Of a stretch of 64,000 nt of DNA, positions 18,176 to 27,206 are shown in pieces (the first letter of the stretch is position 1; every line of letters starts with the position of its first letter). The DNA comes from Paracidovorax valerianellae (lineage in GTDB: Bacteria > Pseudomonadota > Gammaproteobacteria > Burkholderiales > Burkholderiaceae_C): contig NZ_FMZC01000017.1 of NCBI RefSeq assembly GCF_900102625.1, forward strand, positions 26,126-90,125, in the 5' to 3' direction. The position numbers were made by a program, and so were the translations under genes. The notes beneath the pieces are model-generated. The model was given only the letters and a program-made list of their open reading frames with translations. It was not told the DNA's origin and made no database searches.

Positions 18176-19288
18176 TCAAGCCTGGCGCAATTGGCGGGAA
18201 TGCGTGTGCACCGTTTCCACCAGGGCCGCCACATGCTCGGGCGGCGTGAACTGGCTGATGCCGTGGCCCAGGTTGAAGATGTGCGTGGGCCCGGTCGTGG
18301 TCCGGTCGGTGTGGGGCGCGCCGAAGCTGTCGAGCACGGCGCGGGCCTGCACCGCGATCTGCTCCGGCGGAGCGAACAGCACATTGGGGTCGATATTGCC
18401 TTGCAGCGCCTTGCCGGGGCCACCCACCGCGCCGCCGACCAGGGCCCGCGCGCGGGCCAGGTTGGCCGTCCAGTCCAGGCCCAGTACCTCGCAGTCCAAC
18501 GGGTTCATGGCGTCCAGCCAGAGGGCGCCCCCCTTGGTGAACACGATGCGCGGCACGTCGGTGCCGTCCACGCCGGTGCGCTTGAGCTGCGCCAGCACGC
18601 GCGCGGTGTAGTCCAGGCTGAAGGTCTGGAAAGCCCCGTCGGCCAGCACGCCACCCCAGCTGTCGAACACCATGACCGCCTGGGCGCCGGCGTCGATCTG
18701 GGCGTTGAGGTAGGCCGCCACGGCATCGGCGTTGATGGCCAGAATGCGGTGCATCAGGTCAGGGCGGCTGTACATCAGCGTCTTGACCAGGCGGTAGTCG
18801 TCGCTGCCCTTGCCTTCCACCATGTAGCAGGCCAGGGTCCAGGGGCTGCCGGAAAAGCCGATGAGCGGCACGCGGCCGTCGAGCGCCTTGCGGATGCTGG
18901 TCACGGCGTCGAACACATACCGCAGTTTGTCCATGTCCGGCACGGCGAGGGCGTCCACCGCCGCTTCGTCGCGCACCACCTTGGCGAATCGCGGGCCTTC
19001 ACCCTCGGCGAACGAGAGGCCCAGGCCCATGGCGTCCGGAACGGTGAGGATGTCGCTGAACAAAATGGCCGCGTCGAGCGGAAAGCGCTCCAGGGGCTGC
19101 AGCGTGACCTCGGTGGCGTAATCCACATTGGTGGCCAGCCCCATGAAGCTGCCGGCCCGGGCCCGCGTGGCCTTGTACTCCGGCAGGTAGCGGCCGGCCT
19201 GGCGCATCAGCCACAGGGGGGTGTAGTCGGTGGCCTGGCGCCGGCAGGCACGCAGGAAGGTGTCGTTCTGGAGGGGGGCGAAGCTCAT
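18176..19288 (-). CDS. hemE: Uroporphyrinogen decarboxylase
   Basis: 370 residues, full length. It converts uroporphyrinogen III to coproporphyrinogen III in haem synthesis, in the cytoplasm, without cofactor. Signature [11 protein letters not shown] at 28-38 holds the substrate-binding Arg residues. [14 protein letters not shown] at 75-88 holds the catalytic Asp (D79). [17 protein letters not shown] and FNLGHGI near the C-terminus are conserved substrate contacts. The ATG at 19288 fits the family N-terminus. The pairing hemE-priA on the same strand is common in betaproteobacteria, but here the two are separated by the long DnaA-box-like region. Confidence 0.97.
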   Translation of the reverse strand: MSFAPLQNDTFLRACRRQATDYTPLWLMRQAGRYLPEYKATRARAGSFMGLATNVDYATEVTLQPLERFPLDAAILFSDILTVPDAMGLGLSFAEGEGPRFAKVVRDEAAVDALAVPDMDKLRYVFDAVTSIRKALDGRVPLIGFSGSPWTLACYMVEGKGSDDYRLVKTLMYSRPDLMHRILAINADAVAAYLNAQIDAGAQAVMVFDSWGGVLADGAFQTFSLDYTARVLAQLKRTGVDGTDVPRIVFTKGGALWLDAMNPLDCEVLGLDWTANLARARALVGGAVGGPGKALQGNIDPNVLFAPPEQIAVQARAVLDSFGAPHTDRTTTGPTHIFNLGHGISQFTPPEHVAALVETVHTHSRQLRQA

Positions 19289-19373
19289 GCCCCGATTGTC
19301 GCGTAGCCGCGGGCGAGGGCTTTTGCGCCAGATCCATTCCCGGGTGAAGGCGCCGTCGGCCGGGTTGCCGCCA

Positions 19374-20288
19374 TCAATCGGCCGGGGTGTCGCCCAACAG
19401 GCCGGCCGCGCCCGCCTCCGCCAGCCGGGTGACGAGCGGGTGGATCACCTTGCGCGCGCTGTAGATCAGGTGAAAGTGTTCATGCACGTCCGGCGTGGTG
19501 CCCACGGGTTCCAGCCCGTAGGTGCGCTGCAGGTGTTCGCCCAGCAGCAAGGGCGCCGGCATCACGCCCATGCCGGCGGCGGCGAAGGTGCTGAGCAGGG
19601 CGCTGTCCTCGAACTCTCCGGCCAGCCGGGGGCGGATGCGTTCTCGCTCCAGCCAGTGGTCGATCCGGGCACGCAGCGCCGCGTGGGCCGTGGGCAGCAG
19701 CACGGGTACCACGGCCAGGCTGTGCGGAAAGCTCTGCGAAGCCGTGCGCGCCCAGAGCGGCGGGGCGTACCAGCCGATGGCGCTGGTGCCCAGCAGCTGG
19801 CTGGTGGTGCGCAGGGCCGGGTTGGGCGGGGCGGAGCGGTCGGCCAGCACGGCATCGAGCTTGTGCAGGGCGAGTTCGGCCAGCAGGGGCTGGAACTCGC
19901 CGTCATGGCACAGCAGGCGCAGGTGGGGTTCGTCCAGCACCGGGGTCAGCAGCCGGTGCACGGCCAGCTTGGCGATGCCGTCGGAGATGCCCAGGTTCAA
20001 CCGCACCACCTGCCCGCTGGTCGCCTCGCGCACGCGCTGAGGCAGTTGTTCTCCCAGCGCGAAGATGTGGTCGGCCTCGTGCAGCACCGCCACGCCCGCA
20101 TCGGTCAGCACGAGGTTGCGCCCCTCGGTGCGCAACAGGGTCACGCCCAGGTCCTTTTCCAGGGACCGGACCTGGGCGCTGATGGTCTGCACCGCCATGT
20201 CCAGCCGCTCCGCCGCGCGGGCCACGCCGCCCTCCTTGGCGACCACCCAGAAGTAATACAGATGGCGGTAATTGAAGCTTTGGCTCAT
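19374..20288 (-). CDS. LysR-family regulator, NhaR-like
   Basis: 304 residues. Begins [20 protein letters not shown], with a winged helix ([20 protein letters not shown]), then the [14 protein letters not shown] wing typical of NhaR, the LysR-type activator of the sodium/proton antiporter gene in enterobacteria. The effector-binding domain follows from about residue 90. Start 20288 removes a 49-codon open extension that has no family similarity. It is divergent from the TerC gene (220 bases between starts), which is its most likely target here. A sodium, pH or metal signal would fit but is not shown. Confidence 0.88.
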   Translation of the reverse strand: MSQSFNYRHLYYFWVVAKEGGVARAAERLDMAVQTISAQVRSLEKDLGVTLLRTEGRNLVLTDAGVAVLHEADHIFALGEQLPQRVREATSGQVVRLNLGISDGIAKLAVHRLLTPVLDEPHLRLLCHDGEFQPLLAELALHKLDAVLADRSAPPNPALRTTSQLLGTSAIGWYAPPLWARTASQSFPHSLAVVPVLLPTAHAALRARIDHWLERERIRPRLAGEFEDSALLSTFAAAGMGVMPAPLLLGEHLQRTYGLEPVGTTPDVHEHFHLIYSARKVIHPLVTRLAEAGAAGLLGDTPAD

Positions 20289-20418
20289 GGCGAGGGCGAT
20301 TGAGAAAAATGGAATGGTTCGGAAAAACCGAAGTGATGGTATCGGTAAGGCATCTTCTTTTCTCGCCGGGGCGGCCCCACAGTCCGGTTCGTTCCTCTCA
20401 TTACTTTTCCAACAAGCC

Positions 20419-20505
20419 ATGAACCAGCCAGCCATCTCCCTCTCGCCGCCACCGGCGCTCCTTCAACCGCCGCGAACCTGCGGCACCCCCTTCTTTGGAG
20501 GCTGA
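20419..20505 (+). CDS. Possible proline-rich leader peptide upstream of TerC
   Basis: A 28-codon frame with ATG at 20419 and TGA at 20503-20505, three bases before the TerC start codon. Its TGA follows directly on the GGAGGC that serves TerC. The peptide begins MNQPAISLSPPPALLQPP and includes a PPP run, a sequence known to stall ribosomes without EF-P. No strong ribosome binding site of its own. It could act as a leader that couples proline or EF-P status to TerC expression; this is speculative. Confidence 0.3.
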   Translation: MNQPAISLSPPPALLQPPRTCGTPFFGG

Positions 20506-20508
20506 GCC

Positions 20509-21492
20509 ATGGAAACCATCGGAACCTGGTGGATGTGGGTGGGGTTCGCCGTCTTCGTGGTCGTCGCGATCGGGGTGGACCTGCTGGTCATGGAGCGCCA
20601 GGGCGCGCACAAGGTGACCACCAAGGAGGCAGTGGGCTGGAGCGTGCTCTGGTTCTCGCTGGCCTTCGTTTTCGTCGGCATCCTGTGGTGGTACCTGAAC
20701 GGCTCCCAGGGCCGCGAGGTGGCCAACACGGTGTCGATGCAGTTCATCACCGGCTATCTGGTCGAGAAAAGCCTGTCGGTGGACAACATCTTCGTGTTCC
20801 TGATGCTGTTCAGCTACTTCGCCGTGCCGGCCGAGTACCAAAAGCGCGCGCTGATCGTCGGCATCATCGGTGCGATCGTGCTGCGCACGGTGCTGATCCT
20901 GGCAGGCGCCTGGCTGCTGTCCACGTTCCACTGGCTGCTGTACGTGTTCGGTGCGTTCCTCGTCATCACGGGCGTGAAGATGTGGCTGGCGGCCGGCAAG
21001 GAGCCCGACATCGCCACCAACCCGGTGCTGAAATTCCTGCGGGGCCGCATGCGCATCGCGGACACGTTCGACGGCGAGAAGCTCACGACCATGATCGGCG
21101 GCGTCAAGCACTACACGCCCCTCTTCGTGGTGCTGGTGCTGATCGGCACGACCGACATCATCTTCGCGGTGGACAGCATTCCGGCGATCTTCGCCATCAC
21201 GAGCGATCCGTTCATCGTGCTCACCGCCAACATCTTTGCCATCCTGGGGCTGCGGGCGCTGTATTTCCTGCTGGCCGATCTGGCAAGCCGCTTCCACCTG
21301 CTGGCGTACGGCCTGGCCCTCGTGCTGGTGTTCATCGGCGCAAAGATGCTGCTGATCGACGTGTACAAGATCCCGATCGGCTATGCGCTGCTGGCGACCG
21401 CGGGCCTGATTGCCGGCTCCGTCATCGCCTCGCTGTGGACTTCGCGCGGTCAGCCCCGCGAAACCCCCGCCGTGCCGCACGACCCCCGCTGA
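20509..21492 (+). CDS. TerC/Alx-family membrane protein (metal efflux type)
   Basis: 327 residues with eight to nine hydrophobic helices. Family landmarks: VDLLVMERQGAHKVTTKEA in the first loop, YLVEKSLSVDNIFVFLMLF with acidic residues in the membrane, and TTDIIFAVDSIPAIFAIT, the second acidic motif. The two Asp-rich motifs are thought to bind metal, and family members such as Alx and MntX-like proteins export manganese. GGAGGCTGAGCC precedes the ATG. I looked for a yybP-ykoY manganese riboswitch upstream and did not see one. Divergent from the NhaR-like regulator; a 52-residue membrane protein follows 21 bases after the stop. Confidence 0.92.
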   Translation: METIGTWWMWVGFAVFVVVAIGVDLLVMERQGAHKVTTKEAVGWSVLWFSLAFVFVGILWWYLNGSQGREVANTVSMQFITGYLVEKSLSVDNIFVFLMLFSYFAVPAEYQKRALIVGIIGAIVLRTVLILAGAWLLSTFHWLLYVFGAFLVITGVKMWLAAGKEPDIATNPVLKFLRGRMRIADTFDGEKLTTMIGGVKHYTPLFVVLVLIGTTDIIFAVDSIPAIFAITSDPFIVLTANIFAILGLRALYFLLADLASRFHLLAYGLALVLVFIGAKMLLIDVYKIPIGYALLATAGLIAGSVIASLWTSRGQPRETPAVPHDPR

Positions 21493-21513
21493 GCATCCAA
21501 GGAGAACCCTGTC

Positions 21514-21672
21514 ATGACCATGGTCGAATCGATTTTGCTGTGCCTGCTGGTCACCCTGGTGATCACCACGTTCGTCGGCTGGCGCGCGGGCAACGAGCGC
21601 CGCGACGTGAACCTGCTGGCAGGACTGGCCGCCCTGTGCGGCGTGGGGGCCGCGACCGCACTGGCGGTGTGA
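21514..21672 (+). CDS. Small two-helix membrane protein
   Basis: 52 residues, ATG at 21514 with AAGGAGAA 6-7 bases upstream, a strong ribosome binding site. Two hydrophobic helices (SILLCLLVTLVITTFVG and LAGLAALCGVGAATALAV) flank a short charged turn (WRAGNERRDVN). It starts 21 bases after the TerC stop and is followed at once by a terminator, so it is the second gene of the TerC operon. I know no family. A helper or regulator of the transporter, as many small membrane proteins are, is a reasonable guess. Confidence 0.65.
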   Translation: MTMVESILLCLLVTLVITTFVGWRAGNERRDVNLLAGLAALCGVGAATALAV

Positions 21673-21694
21673 CGCGGCAACTGGAGCAGTCAGC

Positions 21695-21719
21695 GGCGGC
21701 CTTCGGGCCGCCTTTTTTT
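21695..21719 (+). terminator. Rho-independent terminator of the TerC operon
   Basis: GGCGGCC (21695-21701), loop TTCG, GGCCGCC (21706-21712), followed by seven T. A textbook intrinsic terminator 22 bases after the small membrane gene. Confidence 0.92.
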
Positions 21720-21756
21720 GGTCCTGCTGGTTTTAGCCCCGCTGGTCTGGACGGGG

Positions 21757-22364
21757 TCAGGCGGGCGATTTGTACTTGATCGAGCAGCCGTAGGGCTGCG
21801 TGGTCGCCGTAGCGATCGGCTTGCCCGCCAAGGCGTCGGCCAGGCCGGCCTTCACGTAGTTGGTGGCCTTCGGAATATCGGCCGGGCGCGCCGAAGGAAT
21901 GCTGTCGATGCCGCCGGCGTACACCAGCGTGCCCTTCGGGTCCACGATGTACAGGTGCGGCGTGGTGCGCGCGCCGTAGGCATGGCCGGCGGTGCCCTCT
22001 TCGTCCAGCAGCAAGGCCGTGGGCACGGCCTTGCGCTCCGTGAACCACGCGGCCAATTGCGCCGGTGCCAGGTAATCGACGCTGGCCTTTTCAGTGGAGT
22101 TGACCGACAGCCAGACCACCCCTGGTCCACCGCGCCCTTTTGCGTGGCAGGCATGTTGCCGCTGTCGTAGTGCTTGCGCACGAACGGGCAGCCGGGGTTG
22201 GTCCATTCCAGCACGACGTGCTTGCCCTTGAAGTCCGACAGCCGCACGGTTTTGCCGGTGGCGTCTTTGAGGCTGAAGTCGGGTGCGGGCTGGCCCACGG
22301 TGGCGGCGGCCTGGGCAGCGCCCGCAGCAAGGAAAAGGCAGGCGAAGAGGGTCCGTCGAAGCAT
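21757..22364 (-). pseudogene. Frameshifted exported thioredoxin-like (redoxin) gene
   Basis: The product is split between two frames. From the ATG at 22364 (AGGAGA upstream) the frame gives a signal peptide ([19 protein letters not shown]), the redoxin start [20 protein letters not shown] and [19 protein letters not shown], then runs out of similarity after KGAVDQG. A second frame resumes at [17 protein letters not shown] and continues through [20 protein letters not shown] and [18 protein letters not shown] to the stop at 21757. One missing base in a run (four C at 22119-22122, four G in the coding strand) explains it. It is either a real inactivating mutation, a slippage site or a sequencing error. 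The intact protein would be a periplasmic redoxin, about 202 residues, with one N-terminal Cys and a second near the C-terminus. Confidence 0.85.
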
Positions 22365-22482
22365 GGCGTTCTCCTGTCGAAAAACAGTGGGCGGGTAGGG
22401 CGATGGCCTGCACAGTGTCGCGCAGCCTTCGTGCGGCAGTGACCAAAACCCCGGCGCAGGCAGGGCGATGGCGGCCGGCTTT

Positions 22483-24726
22483 CTACAGCCCGGCGAGGGC
22501 CGCGCGCACTTCCTGCACGCCCAGGATTTCCGACAGCACCACCGGCGGGCGGCCCGGTGCCTGCAGCACATAGACCGGTACGCCGCTGCGCCCCAGTTGC
22601 GCCAGCGCGGCGGTGATGGCCGGGTCGCGGCGCGTCCAGTCGGCGCGCAGCAGGGCCACGTTCTTGGCGGCGAAGTCTTTCAGCACGTCTTCGTGGGCCA
22701 GGGTGGTTTTCTTGTTGTACTGGCAGGTCACGCACCAGGCGGCCGTGTAGTCCACGAACACCGGCTGGCCCTGGGCCACGAGCTGCTCGGGCAAGCCTGC
22801 CTGCCACGGACGCCAGCCGCCGGCCGTGGCCGCTGCCGATGCGGTGGCGGCAGGAAGGGGCGGGATTTCAACGACTTTCGGGCCCCACACCGCCGTCATG
22901 TATGCCAATGCTGCTATTGAAATGGTAGCAATCGCCCAGCGGGTGCGCCCCGCCAGCGTGAGGGCCCAGACCGCCATGGCGAGCATGACCAGCAGCGCCA
23001 GCAACGCCGCTGCGCCGTCGATTCCGCTTTGCTGGCCCAGCACCCAGACCAGCCACACCACGGTGGCGAACATGGGAAAGGCCATGAAGCGGCGCAGCGT
23101 GTCCATCCATGCGCCGGGCCGGGGCAGGGCGCGGGCCACCGCCGGCACCCAGCTGGCGGCCAGGTACGGCAACGCCAGCCCCACGCCCAGCGCGGCGAAC
23201 ACGGCCAGCGCCTGCGCGGCCGGCAGGGTAGCCGTGAGGCCGAGGGATGCGCCCATGAACGGCGCGGTGCAGGGCGATGCCACCGCCACGGCCAGCACCC
23301 CGGTCAGGAACGCGTCCACCGCCGGGTGCCGTGCCTGCAGCGTAGCCACCGAGCTGGGCAGGAAGCGCCCGAACTCGAACACGCCCGCCAGATTCAGTCC
23401 GATCACCGTGAACAGCGCGGCAAGCAGCGCCACCACGCCGGGCGACTGCAACTGAAAGCCCCAGCCCACCGCTTCGCCGGCCGCGCGCAGCGCCAGCATG
23501 AGCGCGCCCAGCGCCATGAACGACAGCACCACGCCCGCCGTGTAGGCCAGCCCGCCGATGCGGTGGGCGCGGCGGTTCTGCGCATGCTGGGCGAAACCCA
23601 CCACCTTGATCGCGAGCACCGGAAACACGCACGGCATCAGATTGAGGATGAGGCCCCCCAGCAGTGCGCCCGCCAGCGCCGCCAACAGCGTGGCCAGCGG
23701 GGCGGCCGTGACTTGTGGCGCGACCGGCGCGGCGCCGCCCTGGGCCGCGTTCGCACGCAAGGCGGCTTCGAGCGCGGGCGAGACGCTGGCCATCGCCGCC
23801 GCCTTGGGCCAGCCGCCGTCCACGGGCAGCTCGGCACGCCAGCCCCGGCCGGCATGCGCGAGCACCACCGGCATGGGCACCGGGCTGGCGCTGCGCTGCG
23901 CCGACAGCGGCACGCGCGCCGTCCACACATCGCCCTGCCAAGCTTGCGTCCAGTCGGCCGCGGTTTCGATCGCGCCGGTGGTTTCGGGAAAGAACTCCAG
24001 CGCCTGGCCGCGCAGCGCGGGCGGCAGGCCCGCCACGGTGAGCGCGATGGCGTTGCCATCCACGCGCGCGCTGCTGGCCGCGCCGCCGCCGGCAGGGGCC
24101 GGCAGAGGCTGGGGGTGGGCCTGTTGCGCCGCTTCGAACGCCCCGGCATTCAGCGCCGTGGTGCTGCGGATCGGCAACTGCAGGGTGAAGTCGCCCTCTT
24201 CGGGAATGCACTCCTTGCGGCACACCAGCCATGAAGCGCGCAGGTGGAAGGTGGCGGTGCGGGCGAGCGGGCCGGGCGCGAACGCGCTGGAAACCGTCAT
24301 GGGCACCGGCAGCAGCACCGTGCCTTCGTAGCCGTAGTTGGCCAGATTGCCGATGGGGATCTTGCGCGGCACGGGCCAGGCGATGGCGCCGGCCTCGATG
24401 CCGGCGGGCACCTGCCATTCCAGTTCGGTGGGCAGGCCCGAATCGCCCGAATTCATCCAGTAGGTGTGCCACTCGGGCTGGTGCGTGATCGACAGCCCCA
24501 GCCAGAGCGGCTTGCCCGGTGCCACGCCCTCGGGCGCATGCGCCACCAGTTCGGCCTGGACATGGGGCGTGGTGACGGTGCTGCTGCCGCTGGCGCTGCC
24601 GCCTGCGGCGGTGGTCGTCGCAGCGGTGGTCTTGGGGCCAAATTGGGCTCCAGCGCTTATGGGAAGAGCGCTGGCAGCTATCAATAACAGAGCGGGCAGC
24701 AAGCGCTGGAGCAGGCGGTGTGACAT
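22483..24726 (-). CDS. dsbD: Thiol:disulfide interchange protein DsbD
   Basis: 747 residues. It carries electrons from cytoplasmic thioredoxin across the inner membrane to periplasmic thiol proteins. Order: signal peptide (1-27), a periplasmic N-terminal domain with C169 and C173 (CRKEC), a membrane domain of about eight helices with the paired cysteines in NLMPCVFPV and [10 protein letters not shown], and a C-terminal thioredoxin domain with CVTC at 665-668. An alternative ATG at 24783 overlaps the upstream stop (ATGA) and may give coupled translation; 24726 is preferred because the signal peptide begins there. Two copies of the dispersed repeat are read in frame: one encodes the signal-peptide core, one part of a late membrane helix. 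Confidence 0.95.
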   Translation of the reverse strand: MSHRLLQRLLPALLLIAASALPISAGAQFGPKTTAATTTAAGGSASGSSTVTTPHVQAELVAHAPEGVAPGKPLWLGLSITHQPEWHTYWMNSGDSGLPTELEWQVPAGIEAGAIAWPVPRKIPIGNLANYGYEGTVLLPVPMTVSSAFAPGPLARTATFHLRASWLVCRKECIPEEGDFTLQLPIRSTTALNAGAFEAAQQAHPQPLPAPAGGGAASSARVDGNAIALTVAGLPPALRGQALEFFPETTGAIETAADWTQAWQGDVWTARVPLSAQRSASPVPMPVVLAHAGRGWRAELPVDGGWPKAAAMASVSPALEAALRANAAQGGAAPVAPQVTAAPLATLLAALAGALLGGLILNLMPCVFPVLAIKVVGFAQHAQNRRAHRIGGLAYTAGVVLSFMALGALMLALRAAGEAVGWGFQLQSPGVVALLAALFTVIGLNLAGVFEFGRFLPSSVATLQARHPAVDAFLTGVLAVAVASPCTAPFMGASLGLTATLPAAQALAVFAALGVGLALPYLAASWVPAVARALPRPGAWMDTLRRFMAFPMFATVVWLVWVLGQQSGIDGAAALLALLVMLAMAVWALTLAGRTRWAIATISIAALAYMTAVWGPKVVEIPPLPAATASAAATAGGWRPWQAGLPEQLVAQGQPVFVDYTAAWCVTCQYNKKTTLAHEDVLKDFAAKNVALLRADWTRRDPAITAALAQLGRSGVPVYVLQAPGRPPVVLSEILGVQEVRAALAGL
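22903..22932. repeat. Dispersed repeat half-copy inside dsbD
   Basis: TGCTATTGAAATGGTAGCA, an imperfect hairpin with TGCTA/TAGCA arms, matches the tail of the dispersed repeat. In the dsbD frame it encodes ATISIAA within the last predicted membrane helix. Confidence 0.55.
24639..24689. repeat. Dispersed repeat copy inside the dsbD signal peptide
   Basis: Plus-strand text: CCAAATTGGGCTCCAGCGCT, TATGGGAAG, AGCGCTGGCAGCTATCAATA. The arms CCAGCGCT and AGCGCTGG form a perfect hairpin stem. Read in the dsbD frame it encodes residues 13-30, the hydrophobic core and cleavage region of the signal peptide ([16 protein letters not shown]). Confidence 0.75.
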
Positions 24727-24779
24727 GTCGCAAGTGGGAGCCGCAGCCTCGGGGTTTGGTTCCTGGGCCGGGACCGGAC

Positions 24780-25592
24780 TCATGCCGCGAAGCCGAGCAC
24801 CACGCGGCGCGACATGGCGCCTTTTTTCTCGATCTTGGTCACGACCACGGTGCCGATCTCGCCGGTGTTCGCCACGTGCGTGCCGCCGCAGGGCTGCAGG
24901 TCGATCTGGAGCGTGCCGGCTTCGCCGGCCGTTTCGGCAGCGCCGCCCACGCGCACGGTGCGCACCTGGCCCGTGCCGCGCGGGGGCTGCACGCTCATGC
25001 TCTTGACCAAGGCGGGGTTGGCGTCCAGCTCCGCATCGGTCACCGTCCCAAGGGTGACGGCGTGGCCCTCGGCCACCAGGCGGGCGATGCCGGCGGTGAG
25101 CGCGTCCTTGTCCAGCGCGCCATCCATGTGGAAGTCGAGCCGCGCGTAGTCGGGCGTGATCGAGCAGCCGTTCACGGGCTGCGCCACCAGGTGGCACAGC
25201 AGGTGGGTGGTGGTGTGAAAGCGCATCAGCCGGTGGCGGCGCTCCCAGTCGATGCGCGCGGTGACGGCCTCGCCCACCGCCACGGGCGCTGCATCGCCAG
25301 GGGCCGGCACGTGCACGATGGCGGCCGTGGGCCGCCCTTCGGCATCCTTGCCCTTGCGCGTGTCGGCAATGGCCACCGTGCTGCCGTCCGCCCGCACCAG
25401 CATGCCGCTGTCACCGGCCTGGCCACCCCCGAGCGGGTAGAACACCGTGCGGTCCAGCACGATGCCGCCGTCCGGCTGCACCGCCACCACGGTGGCCTGG
25501 CATTCGCGCAGGTACGCGTCTTCACGGAACAGGTCTTGCGTGGACGGGGTGGAATCGGGCGTTGCGGCGGAGGGCAGGGCGTCGGTCGTCAT
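24780..25592 (-). CDS. Alanyl-tRNA editing protein (AlaX type)
   Basis: 270 residues. It resembles the stand-alone editing domain of alanyl-tRNA synthetase, which hydrolyses mischarged Ser- or Gly-tRNA(Ala). The zinc site is visible: HTTTHLL (HxxxH) in the middle and CGGTHV near the C-terminus. The N-terminal GGGQAGDSG segment and FYPLGGGQ are also conserved in these domains. Start 25592 is chosen because it precedes DLFREDAYL, the usual beginning; the frame stays open upstream into the hexanucleotide tract, where it encodes only a Gly-Ser-Leu-Ala repeat. Its stop overlaps an alternative dsbD start. Confidence 0.9.
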   Translation of the reverse strand: MTTDALPSAATPDSTPSTQDLFREDAYLRECQATVVAVQPDGGIVLDRTVFYPLGGGQAGDSGMLVRADGSTVAIADTRKGKDAEGRPTAAIVHVPAPGDAAPVAVGEAVTARIDWERRHRLMRFHTTTHLLCHLVAQPVNGCSITPDYARLDFHMDGALDKDALTAGIARLVAEGHAVTLGTVTDAELDANPALVKSMSVQPPRGTGQVRTVRVGGAAETAGEAGTLQIDLQPCGGTHVANTGEIGTVVVTKIEKKGAMSRRVVLGFAA

Positions 25593-25947
<355 letters not shown>

Positions 25948-27006
25948 TTAAAGGTGACTTGCGCCGCTGCTAGAGCCGGGGCCCGGCCCCGTCATGGCCG
26001 GGCCTTCTAATCGCGATTTACCTTGCCCTACCGAATTGAGGTCATGGGCTGCAACGCCGTTCTTCGCTGCAATGACCTCGGCCATGATCGATAGAGCAAT
26101 CTCAGCGGGCGTCTTACTTCCGATGTAAAGCCCTGCAGGTCCGCGCAAGCGATCAAGGCTGGCATCTGACAGATCAAAGTGTTCTTTCAGCCGCTGTCGC
26201 CGCAGCGTCGTGTTGCGGCGTGACCCGATAGCACCGACATAGAAGGCCTCAGACTGCAAAGCGTCGATGAGCGCAAGATCATCCAGCTTCGGGTCGTGGG
26301 TGAGCGCAACCACGGCCGTGCGAGCGTCGGGTTTCAGCCGGATGATCAAGTCGTCTGGCATTTCATGGCTGACTTGCACTGCAGGCATGCTCCAGCCTGT
26401 CCGATGCTCTTCACGAGGGTCGCACACCACTACATCGAAACCCACGCTGACTGCCATCTGGCAGAGGTAACTAGCTAAGTCTCCTGCGCCGATGACGATC
26501 AATCGGGCCTGCGGGCCAAGCCAGGTGACGAGATACGTTTCGTCCAGCCTGGGCACGCCGTCGCGTAACCCCTTGCGTAAAAAAACTTCGCCAGTACCCA
26601 GGTGCAAACGGCGTTCAGTGCTGCGCCTGCCTTCGCAGGCTGCCAGCAACTCATCCAGCCGACTATGGGCAGCCACTTGCTCGAGCACCAACTCAACCGT
26701 ACCGCCGCACGGTAGACCGAAACGGTGAGCTTGATCGGCTGAGATGCCGTAGCGAAGAATAGTGGGTCTGTCGGACCTGCACGCTGCCTGCACCCCACCC
26801 TTGCGGATCAGATGAATCAGGTCGTCTTCAATGCACCCTCCCGAAACTGAACCCACAGTCTCGCCGAGCCCGTTGATGGCCATCAGCGAACCCGGCGGGC
26901 GGGGAGACGACCCCCATGTCTGAGCGACTGTGACCAGCACGACGGCCGAGCCGGCGCCAAACCATTGGCAGGCGGTTCTCAGTACCAGAGTGTCGAGATC
27001 TTCCAT
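25948..27006 (-). CDS. XdhC/CoxF-family molybdenum-cofactor maturation protein
   Basis: 352 residues. The N-terminal XdhC domain has VTVAQTWGSSPRPPGSLMAI and GSVSGGCIEDDLI with the conserved Cys, and the C-terminal Rossmann domain has LIVIGAGDLASYLCQMA. FYVGAIGSRRNT and GLYIGSKTPAEIALSIMAE are conserved in the family. These proteins load sulphurated molybdenum cofactor into xanthine-dehydrogenase-type enzymes, so it should serve the large subunit encoded upstream (200 bases away, same strand), as PaoD does for PaoABC in E. coli. The last 35 residues (SRLEGPAMTGPGPGSSSG) are unlike the family and include a GC hairpin at 25980-26004; they may be read into foreign sequence at the segment edge. 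Confidence 0.9.
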   Translation of the reverse strand: MEDLDTLVLRTACQWFGAGSAVVLVTVAQTWGSSPRPPGSLMAINGLGETVGSVSGGCIEDDLIHLIRKGGVQAACRSDRPTILRYGISADQAHRFGLPCGGTVELVLEQVAAHSRLDELLAACEGRRSTERRLHLGTGEVFLRKGLRDGVPRLDETYLVTWLGPQARLIVIGAGDLASYLCQMAVSVGFDVVVCDPREEHRTGWSMPAVQVSHEMPDDLIIRLKPDARTAVVALTHDPKLDDLALIDALQSEAFYVGAIGSRRNTTLRRQRLKEHFDLSDASLDRLRGPAGLYIGSKTPAEIALSIMAEVIAAKNGVAAHDLNSVGQGKSRLEGPAMTGPGPGSSSGASHL

Positions 27007-27206
27007 GGATCGATCAGCTCAGTTTGGCGGGTAGTTCACACGGGAATGCCCTACCGCCGAAGAACCCGTGAATAAACCCCTCAATCTGCTGATCCACGCA
27101 TGCTCGAGCGCAACCCCCCTTACGCCCTGAATCATCAAAAGGCCCTTCGTCTTTGGACTCACTACGCTGCTTCATCGAATGCCTGTGTTGGATTTGCCAG
27201 ATTCCT

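Noticed and set aside
20289..20508. A manganese (yybP-ykoY) riboswitch before the TerC gene
   Set aside because: I looked for the conserved core motifs of that riboswitch and did not find them; only the small Pro-rich frame is notable.
22483..25197. A 904-codon extension of the dsbD frame upstream of 24783
   Set aside because: The extra residues are Arg/Gly/His-rich, overlap the AlaX gene in another frame and precede a clear signal peptide, so they are not translated as DsbD.
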